Source: Gemmatimonadota bacterium
GTDB taxonomy: Bacteria > Gemmatimonadota > Gemmatimonadetes > Gemmatimonadales > GWC2-71-9
Reading direction: 5' to 3'
Assembly (NCBI GenBank): GCA_024640185.1
Contig: JAHEFN010000050.1
Location: 1 to 10,883, forward strand
Length of the DNA stretch: 10,883 bases
The position numbers and the translations under genes were made by a program. The notes beneath the pieces were generated by a model. The model ran no database searches and was not told the DNA's origin. It worked only from the letters and a program-made list of their open reading frames with translations. The first letter of the stretch is position 1. Each line of letters opens with the position of its first letter. Below are positions 6,404-10,883 of the stretch, piece after piece.

Positions 6404-7804
6404 ATGCCACGAATCCACACGATCCTCCCCTTCCTCCCCGTGGTGCTCCTCCTGGGCGCCTGCAGCAACGCCATGCCGATCGAAGAGGCGCGCGAGGCGG
6501 CGGTGGTGTCGGTTGGTGAGGTGACCCTCGACGGTGCCACACTCGAGGAATGGATGCTGGCGGCACCCGAGCAGGCACGCCCATCGCCACAGACCGGCAA
6601 CCTGTTCGTCTCGGCTTTCATCGATGCGGCGGTCTTCCGGCAGGCGCTGGTGGACGGCACGGCACTCGGCGACTCGGCCCTGGTCCATGAGGTCGTGATG
6701 CCCGATGCCATCCTGGGACTCCTCCGGGAGGGGATGACCGAGCGGGCGGCGCAACTCCCGGCCGTCACCGACGAGCAGGCCGATTCGCTCGGCCGCCTCG
6801 GTGGCGTCCGGGTCTTTCAGCAGATCTTCTTCCGGGTCGAGGACTACACCGACTCCCTCGAGGGCAATCGCATCCGGGCTCGGCTCGGCGATGTGATGCA
6901 GCAGCTGACCGAGGGGGCCGACTTCAGCGAACTGGCACAGCGCGTCTCGGATGACACCGTCTCGCGCGCCACCGGGGGCATCCTCCCGGCGGCCGAGCGG
7001 AGTGACCTCCCCGAGGGGCCGATCGCCAACGGCGCCTGGCGGCTCTCGGTCGGCGAATACTCCTCGCCGGCGGTCTCGCCGGCCGGCGTCCACATTCTCC
7101 GACGGGTGCCGCTGGTCGATGGGCGACCCGGGTTCAAGAGCTGGCTCCTGCCTCGGCTCGCCCGTCAGGCCGACTCGCTCTGGCTCGACTCGGTGCGGGT
7201 GGCCGCGGCCGTGGTCCTGGTCCCCGATGCGGTCGAGCGGGCCCGTGCGTTGGTGCAGGAGCCGTTCACCGGGGGCGGTGAGGCGGATCTGGTCACCTGG
7301 AACGGCGGGGGGCTGTCGCCCGAGCGGATCCGGATGTGGTTCTCGGTCTTGTCGGCCCCGGAACGAGCTGGCTTGCCGCTCGCCTCCGACTCTGCAATCG
7401 GGACATTCTTGCGGACCCTCGCCGATCGCGAACTTCGTTTCCAGACCCTCGGGTCGGTCGATCCAGTGCCCCCGAGGGCGTGGGAGGCCCTGGCCCCGCA
7501 GCTGAGTGCCGCGCTCACTCAGCTGGTCGATGGTGCGCGTGAGGCGCTGTTGCGTGGCGACCCCAGCGAGGCCGTTCGGGGCTACCTCAGTGCCGGTGCT
7601 TCCGGGAACGCCGCGTACCGGCCGCTGCCGGGGGCACTCGGGATGTTGCTGCGGCGCCAGGCACAGATCAGCGTCAACCACGAGGCGCTCGAAGCGATCA
7701 TTGCCTCGGCTTCCGGGCAGTATGCGTTGCGGCAGGAGACGGATTCGCTCGCCGCGTTGGCGGACAGCGCCACGGCCTCGGGACCCGCTCCACTCCTCCC
7801 CTGA
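6404..7804 (+). CDS. Lipoprotein with PpiC-type (parvulin) peptidyl-prolyl isomerase domain
   Basis: The 466-aa precursor begins with a signal peptide and lipobox LGAC, giving lipidated Cys20. It is therefore a periplasm-facing, membrane-anchored foldase, like SurA or PrsA in arrangement, probably helping outer-membrane or secreted proteins fold. Residues 30-130 are a helical N-terminal chaperone-like region. The rotamase domain lies at about 135-235, recognisable from VFQQIFFRV, GADFSELAQRVSDD, a GG-x-L turn, LSVGEYSSPAVSPAGVHILR. The remaining 230 residues form a mostly helical C-terminal part with a DLVTWNGGGLSPERIRMWF segment and a low-complexity Ala/Ser end. ATG at 6404 is used because the signal peptide starts there; the long in-frame extension upstream would run through the tRNA. 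No clear Shine-Dalgarno sequence is visible. Rotamase assignment is fairly firm; the client proteins and the C-terminal function are unknown. Confidence 0.88.
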   Translation: MPRIHTILPFLPVVLLLGACSNAMPIEEAREAAVVSVGEVTLDGATLEEWMLAAPEQARPSPQTGNLFVSAFIDAAVFRQALVDGTALGDSALVHEVVMPDAILGLLREGMTERAAQLPAVTDEQADSLGRLGGVRVFQQIFFRVEDYTDSLEGNRIRARLGDVMQQLTEGADFSELAQRVSDDTVSRATGGILPAAERSDLPEGPIANGAWRLSVGEYSSPAVSPAGVHILRRVPLVDGRPGFKSWLLPRLARQADSLWLDSVRVAAAVVLVPDAVERARALVQEPFTGGGEADLVTWNGGGLSPERIRMWFSVLSAPERAGLPLASDSAIGTFLRTLADRELRFQTLGSVDPVPPRAWEALAPQLSAALTQLVDGAREALLRGDPSEAVRGYLSAGASGNAAYRPLPGALGMLLRRQAQISVNHEALEAIIASASGQYALRQETDSLAALADSATASGPAPLLP

Positions 7805-7818
7805 GCCGGGGCTCGGGG
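7799..7818 (+). terminator. Hairpin across the stop codon of the rotamase gene
   Basis: CCCTGAGC (7799-7806) pairs with GCTCGGGG (7811-7818) around loop CGGG: eight pairs including one U-G. The left arm contains the TGA stop (7802-7804). The convergent leftward gene ends at 7836. No T-tract follows, so Rho-independent termination is uncertain. Confidence 0.4.
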
Positions 7819-7835
7819 TGGGAGCTGGGCGGCGC

Positions 7836-8339
7836 TCACCCTTCGCCCACCGCCCGACGTTCGGCTTCCCGCCGGGCCCGAACCGCAAGGAGCTGCTGCA
7901 GTCGCCGCCGCTCAGGGGTGGGGAAGGGGTGGCGCGGCGAGAGCCGCTGCCAACCATCGGGGCCGTGACCCACCCAGAGCACATCGAGGACCAGGACCAC
8001 TTCCCGCGCCAGCGCCAACAACGGGCAGGCCAGCGCCGCTGACCGCTCCTGGGAGAGTGTCAGGTCGGCATGTCCGCTCTTTCGGTCGGCCCACGAGTGC
8101 ACCCGGAGGTTGACCAGGTCTCCCTCCCGCTCCAATGACCACTCATGGACCCCGGGAGCGTCCTCCAGGACGATCGTGGCCCGTGTCTCGCCCTCCAACA
8201 GAACGATCACCGCCCTGGTGAGATCGCCGAGGGCATCGGTGGTGTCGGTGGCCTGCATCGCCACGCGAAGGTCATCCGCCTCGAGGGCGACGACCGCGCG
8301 TCCGGGGGTGGTCAACGAGTAGCGAAGAGAGAAGGCCAT
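7836..8339 (-). CDS. Conserved-looking hypothetical protein, 167 aa
   Basis: I do not recognise a named family. The protein has no signal peptide or membrane helix and is probably cytoplasmic. It opens with beta-like strands (FSLRYSLTTPGRAVVALEADDLRVAMQA), then an amphipathic helix DALGDLTRAVIVLLEG (35-50). Alternating strands follow (TRATIVLEDAPGVHEWSLEREGDLVNLRVHSW), then a helix-like ALACPLLALAREVVLVLDVLW and a basic C-terminus (RRRLQQLLAVRARREAERR) that could be coiled coil. The 'ALGDL-x-RAV-x-x-LL-G' segment with a later 'E-D-x-PG-x-x-x-W-x-L-x-R-x-G-D' recalls uncharacterised bacterial proteins of about 150-170 aa. That resemblance is from memory. ATG at 8339 starts the protein-like part; the in-frame sequence upstream to 8531 is low-complexity and overlaps the next gene. 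The ribosome site is weak. It is divergent from the membrane-protein gene, with a 113-bp gap. Confidence 0.7.
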   Translation of the reverse strand: MAFSLRYSLTTPGRAVVALEADDLRVAMQATDTTDALGDLTRAVIVLLEGETRATIVLEDAPGVHEWSLEREGDLVNLRVHSWADRKSGHADLTLSQERSAALACPLLALAREVVLVLDVLWVGHGPDGWQRLSPRHPFPTPERRRLQQLLAVRARREAERRAVGEG

Positions 8340-8364
8340 GATCCGGTGGCTGGAGTGATTTGCT

Positions 8365-8379
8365 GGAGGGCTCCCCTCC
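8365..8379. repeat. Small inverted repeat in the divergent intergenic region
   Basis: GGAGGG (8365-8370) and CCCTCC (8374-8379) form a perfect 6-bp inverted repeat with a 3-nt loop. It lies 26 bases upstream of the leftward 167-aa gene, in the 113-bp divergent gap. It could be an operator or a leader hairpin, or chance in GC-rich sequence. Confidence 0.3.
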
Positions 8380-8430
8380 CGAGAGCTGGTAGTATCGTCG
8401 AGTTCGGGGCTCGAGCACAGGGCCGCGGCC

Positions 8431-8448
8431 GTTGCCCCCCCGGGCAAC
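8431..8448 (+). promoter_or_regulatory. Perfect hairpin just upstream of the membrane-protein start
   Basis: GTTGCCC (8431-8437) and GGGCAAC (8442-8448) are perfect complements around a CCCC loop. The hairpin ends four bases before the ATG at 8453 and occupies the place where the ribosome binding site should be, where no Shine-Dalgarno sequence is visible. It could reduce or regulate translation, or be a protein binding site. If the TTG at 8432 were the true start, the hairpin would instead be coding. Confidence 0.45.
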
Positions 8449-8452
8449 CCGG

Positions 8453-9685
8453 ATGATCTTCGACCGTGTGACCATTGCCCCCCTCTGGCTTCTGGCCCTC
8501 CCCACCCTTGCCGCACTGCTGCTGGAGCCACCCGATCGCCTCGGTGCGGCCGCGACCCGGGTGATCATGGTGGCCTTCGCGCTCGGCGCCCTCGAGCTTG
8601 GAGCAGGGGGGGCTGATCCGGGGGCGGTCGCCCGGTATGCGGCGACGGGGCCCGATCAGGCGCTGTTCGTCTCGTTGACCCTCGGGATGATGGTGGGCGC
8701 GGTTGCCCCCTTGCCGCTGCGGCGCTGGCGGGTCTGGATCGGTGGGATGCCACTCCTCCTTGCCGTGATGCTCCCCACCCTCAGTGCCCTGCGGCTGTTG
8801 CCGCTGCTGCTGGGGCTGGTGCTCGGTGCCGTGCCGTTGCTCCTCGGGGGCGCCCTGCCAAGGCTTGCCGAAGCGCCGACTCGGCTGGGTACTCGTGCCA
8901 TCAGCTGGCCGCTGCTCGCGATGGCCGCGGGCCTCGCCCTTGTCCCGCCGCTCTCCGTGGCCCTGCTGGCCCCGCTCGCCACCGTGGTCATCGGGGCGCG
9001 GGCCGTCGCGCGGGGTGACGTCCCTCGGCACGCGTTGCTCTTGCCGGCGATCGCGGCCCTGGCCGCGATCGCGTTGGCGGTCGTGGCGATCCGGTCGAGT
9101 GGTGACCTGCTGGTGCGACCGGCCGCCATCCCGCTGGCCGTCGACCTCCTCGCCGGCACGGCGCCCCTCGCCGGTGCGTTGGCGATGCTCATGGTGCTGG
9201 GGCTGCTTGCCCCATGGCCATGCACCGGCTGGGGGCTGGGGGTCAGCCTCCTCCCGGCGGCGATCATTCTCGCCCACCGGATGGTCTGGACCCTGGTGCC
9301 CGTGGGGATGGCTGGTTGGGCCCCGCTGGCCGCCCTCATGCTGGTGCCCTCCGCGGTGATCGCCGCCTGGCGCGGTCGCTGGCCTGTGGCGCTGGGCACC
9401 TTGGCGTTTCTGGCCGTGGCGGGGGCGGGGCCGGTGGCACAGACAGGCGTCGCCCTCGCGGTCTTCACCGCCGTCGCCGTGGCGTGGGAGCGGCAACGTG
9501 CCGTCGCCGCGCCTGATGACGGCGTTACTTTTCCTCTTCAGCGGTGGATCGCCGCGTGCCTCGCCCTTGCCGTTGCCGGCGTGATGGTCGCCATCTTGCG
9601 CGACGAGGTCGTGCTGGGGACGGTAATCGCGGCCGGAGCTGCTGCTGCCGCCTCGCGATCGACCCCCCGGCAACGGGCGACCTGA
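8453..9685 (+). CDS. Polytopic membrane protein of unknown family, 410 aa
   Basis: The sequence is dominated by Leu, Ala, Val and Gly, with roughly twelve or more hydrophobic segments. Examples lie near residues 7-24, 33-50, 69-87, 97-111, 113-133, 153-181, 193-213, 236-254, 261-281, 286-305, 312-325, 329-345, 364-382 and 386-400. Short charged loops separate them (RRWRVW at 90-95, ARAVARGDVPRH at 182-193, WERQRAVAAPDDG at 345-357). No catalytic or nucleotide-binding motif is visible. The segment around WPCTGWGLGVSLLPAAIILAHRMVW (255-279) loosely recalls the antiporter-like subunits of complex I, but the diagnostic lysines and glutamates of that family are not evident, so I do not assign it. 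ATG at 8453 is preferred; an in-frame TTG at 8432 and GTG at 8468 are alternatives. The SOD gene starts 40 bases downstream on the same strand, so they may be co-transcribed. Confidence 0.75.
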   Translation: MIFDRVTIAPLWLLALPTLAALLLEPPDRLGAAATRVIMVAFALGALELGAGGADPGAVARYAATGPDQALFVSLTLGMMVGAVAPLPLRRWRVWIGGMPLLLAVMLPTLSALRLLPLLLGLVLGAVPLLLGGALPRLAEAPTRLGTRAISWPLLAMAAGLALVPPLSVALLAPLATVVIGARAVARGDVPRHALLLPAIAALAAIALAVVAIRSSGDLLVRPAAIPLAVDLLAGTAPLAGALAMLMVLGLLAPWPCTGWGLGVSLLPAAIILAHRMVWTLVPVGMAGWAPLAALMLVPSAVIAAWRGRWPVALGTLAFLAVAGAGPVAQTGVALAVFTAVAVAWERQRAVAAPDDGVTFPLQRWIAACLALAVAGVMVAILRDEVVLGTVIAAGAAAAASRSTPRQRAT

Positions 9686-9725
9686 GATGCAGGATGACTT
9701 CTTCCCACACCTGGATACCTGACTG

Positions 9726-10337
9726 ATGGCTTATACACTTCCCGACCTGCCGTATGCCTACGACGCCCTCGAGCCCCATATCGATGAGCGGACGATGCGC
9801 ATCCACCACGACAAGCACCACGCCGGCTATGTGGCCAAGCTCAATGGGGCCCTCGAGGGGCAGGACGCCCTGCTCGCGATGTCGGTCGAACAGCTGATCG
9901 GCAACCTGTCAAAGGTGCCCGAGGCCCAACGTGGGGCCGTGCGCAACAACGGTGGCGGACACGCCAATCACAGCCTCTTCTGGTCGGTGATGACACCGGG
10001 CGGCGCGACGGCCCCCGAAGGCGATCTCGCCGACGCGATCACCGCGGCGTTCGGTTCGTTCGACGCGTTCAAGACCGCATTCTCTACCGCCTGCGGGACC
10101 CGCTTCGGTTCCGGTTGGGGCTGGCTGTCCGTCGGTGCCGACGGTGCGTTGATGGTCGAAAGCACGCCGAACCAGGACTCACCGTTGATGGAGGGCCGCG
10201 TGCCGATCCTCGGCTGCGACGTCTGGGAGCATGCGTATTACCTCCACTACCAGAACCGGCGCCCGGACTACGTCTCGGCGTGGTTCAACGTGGTGAATTG
10301 GACGGTGGTAGCGGCCCGCTTTGCGGAGGCCCGATGA
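9726..10337 (+). CDS. sodA: Superoxide dismutase, Mn type
   Basis: The 203-aa enzyme dismutates superoxide to hydrogen peroxide and oxygen. All four metal ligands are present: His27 (MRIHHDKHH), His82 (GGHANHSLFW), Asp165 and His169 (GCDVWEHAYYLHYQN). The GGGHANHS sequence and a glutamine in the C-terminal half (Gln150 in TPNQDSPL) point to a manganese enzyme rather than an iron one, which would carry glutamine in the N-terminal half; cambialistic behaviour cannot be excluded. The N-terminus YTLPDLPYAYDALEPHID is very close to classical SodA. There is no signal peptide, so it is cytoplasmic. The ribosome site is weak (GGAT 9 bases upstream). The stop overlaps the start of the peroxiredoxin gene as ATGA, indicating a coupled antioxidant operon. 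No obvious promoter is visible in the 40-bp gap upstream. Length is normal for the family. Confidence 0.97.
   Translation: MAYTLPDLPYAYDALEPHIDERTMRIHHDKHHAGYVAKLNGALEGQDALLAMSVEQLIGNLSKVPEAQRGAVRNNGGGHANHSLFWSVMTPGGATAPEGDLADAITAAFGSFDAFKTAFSTACGTRFGSGWGWLSVGADGALMVESTPNQDSPLMEGRVPILGCDVWEHAYYLHYQNRRPDYVSAWFNVVNWTVVAARFAEAR
10325..10329 (+). promoter_or_regulatory. Shine-Dalgarno sequence of the peroxiredoxin gene, inside sodA
   Basis: GGAGG lies in the last codons of the SOD gene, 4 bases before the ATG at 10334. It confirms the ATGA overlap start of the peroxiredoxin rather than any upstream in-frame start inside the SOD gene. Confidence 0.7.
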
Positions 10338-10801
10338 ACGACATCTCCCTCCCCGAGGTTGGCAGCGCTGCACCGGACTTCACCCTGAAGACCACCGGTG
10401 GCGAGTTCACCCTCGCCGACCTTCGCGGCACGTCGCACGTGCTCCTGGCCTTCTTCCCGGGCGCCTTCACCGGGACCTGTACCGCCGAAATGTGCGAGAT
10501 CTCAGAGGACTATTCGACCTACGAGCAGCACGGCGTGCGGGTGTTGCCGATTTCGGTGGATTCGGTCGACGCCCTGCGCGTCTTCAAGGAGCGCGATCGC
10601 CTGACCGTCGAGCTGGCCAGTGACTTTCACCGGTCGGTCTCGCGGGCATACGGCGCCCTGCTCGAGACGGCGTTCAAGTCGACCAGGGCCTATGTCCTGA
10701 TCGACCGCGACGGCGTCGTGCGTTGGAGTCACGCCATGGCCAATCCCGCCGAGAAGTTGGCGACGGCCGAGATCATGACCCATTTGGCAGCGCTTGGCTG
10801 A
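10334..10801 (+). CDS. Thiol peroxiredoxin (AhpC/TSA superfamily, AhpE- or PrxQ-like)
   Basis: This 155-aa cytoplasmic thioredoxin-fold peroxidase is predicted to reduce hydrogen peroxide or organic hydroperoxides. The active-site signature P-x-x-x-T-x-x-C is complete as Pro42, Thr46 and peroxidatic Cys49 in FFPGAFTGTCTAEMC, with the conserved Arg118 in STRAYVLIDRDG. A second cysteine, Cys54, sits five residues after Cys49, the spacing used by PrxQ/BCP proteins for the resolving cysteine. The FFP-x-AFT-G surroundings are more like the AhpE type. The N-terminal VGSAAPDFTLKTTGGEFTLADLRG is typical of the superfamily. The start is supported by GGAGG and the 4-base overlap with the SOD gene, and the product would remove the peroxide made by that enzyme. 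The electron donor, probably a thioredoxin or mycothiol-like system, is not encoded here. Superfamily is sure; the subclass is open. Confidence 0.95.
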   Translation: MNDISLPEVGSAAPDFTLKTTGGEFTLADLRGTSHVLLAFFPGAFTGTCTAEMCEISEDYSTYEQHGVRVLPISVDSVDALRVFKERDRLTVELASDFHRSVSRAYGALLETAFKSTRAYVLIDRDGVVRWSHAMANPAEKLATAEIMTHLAALG

Positions 10802-10802
10802 G

Positions 10803-10883
10803 TCACCACGGGGCGCGCCGGCCACGCGCCGCCCCACGGCGCCGCCACCGCTGGCGGTCGTGGCCGCCGCCGCCCGGGCGCTG
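10803..10883 (-). CDS. Possible C-terminal tail of a leftward gene entering from the right
   Basis: On the - strand a frame is open from the right edge for 26 codons and stops with TGA at 10803-10805, one base from the peroxiredoxin stop. It encodes an Arg/Gly-rich tail (GGGGHDRQRWRRRGAARGRR and a final APW), of the sort seen at the ends of RNA helicases and other RNA-binding proteins. In such GC-rich DNA an open frame this short can be chance. The close convergent arrangement matches the other junctions in the window. Confidence 0.25.
   Translation of the reverse strand, partial: QRPGGGGHDRQRWRRRGAARGRRAPW
10812..10830 (+). terminator. GC hairpin downstream of the peroxiredoxin gene
   Basis: GGCGCG (10812-10817) and CGCGCC (10825-10830) pair perfectly around a 7-nt loop, 11 bases after the peroxiredoxin stop. 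It could mark the 3' end of the SOD-peroxiredoxin transcript. There is no T-tract, and the very high local GC makes chance pairing likely. Confidence 0.3.

Noticed and set aside
6297..6410. tRNA gene as an attachment site for a mobile element
   Set aside because: No integrase, no direct repeat of the tRNA 3' end elsewhere in the window, and the flanking genes are ordinary chromosomal ones with the same base composition.
6308..7984. 558-codon leftward open frame across the tRNA and rotamase gene
   Set aside because: Arg/Gly/Pro-rich shadow typical of GC-rich DNA, with no recognisable domain, overlapping a tRNA and a gene with signal peptide and rotamase motifs.
8390..8395. TAGTAT as a -10 box for the unknown membrane protein
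   Set aside because: The nearest -35-like hexamer (TTGCTG at 8360) is 24 bases away, outside the normal spacing.
8312..9673. 453-codon leftward open frame opposite the membrane protein
   Set aside because: Low-complexity Arg/Gly/Gln/His composition is the expected complement of a Leu/Ala/Val-rich membrane gene; no domain visible.

Overview
This is a GC-rich (about two thirds G+C) stretch of bacterial chromosome made of ordinary, tightly packed housekeeping and stress genes. The organism is Gram-negative in style: two lipobox-bearing lipoproteins, a secreted dipeptidase and a SurA/PpiC-like foldase. The codon use, the long rotamase lipoprotein and the overall gene style suggest a Gemmatimonadota-like soil or freshwater bacterium. 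That placement is inference from general familiarity, not from a marker gene. I see no insertion sequence, integrase, CRISPR array, phage gene or defence cassette, and I do not think the window holds a spectacular new system.

Layout, left to right. (1) The 3' part of a small membrane-protein gene on the + strand. (2) A leftward block: nitrilase, then dodecin and an MscS-type channel, the last two overlapping as TGATG. (3) Divergent from the nitrilase, a secreted M19 dipeptidase, which converges four bases from the end of (4) a leftward pair: a small lipoprotein followed two bases later by a HerA-like (DUF853) ATPase. (5) A tRNA-Ala(TGC) gene with a PpiC-type rotamase lipoprotein gene only 34 nt downstream on the same strand. 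(6) A leftward 167-aa protein of unknown function. (7) A rightward block: a 410-aa polytopic membrane protein of unknown family, a Mn-type superoxide dismutase and a thiol peroxiredoxin, the last two overlapping as ATGA. (8) The last 82 bases contain a GC hairpin and perhaps the arginine-rich tail of a leftward gene entering from the right.

How the genes work together. SOD and peroxiredoxin form an obvious two-step antioxidant unit: superoxide to peroxide, then peroxide to water. Dodecin (flavin storage) coupled to a mechanosensitive channel, and a lipoprotein coupled to a cytoplasmic ATPase, are tight pairs without an obvious functional link. The most notable non-coding signal is that each of the three convergent gene junctions carries an inverted repeat lying across the stop codon of one or both genes. 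A second is a perfect 7-bp hairpin ending four bases before the start codon of the unknown membrane protein. No stretch over 300 bases lacks a gene.
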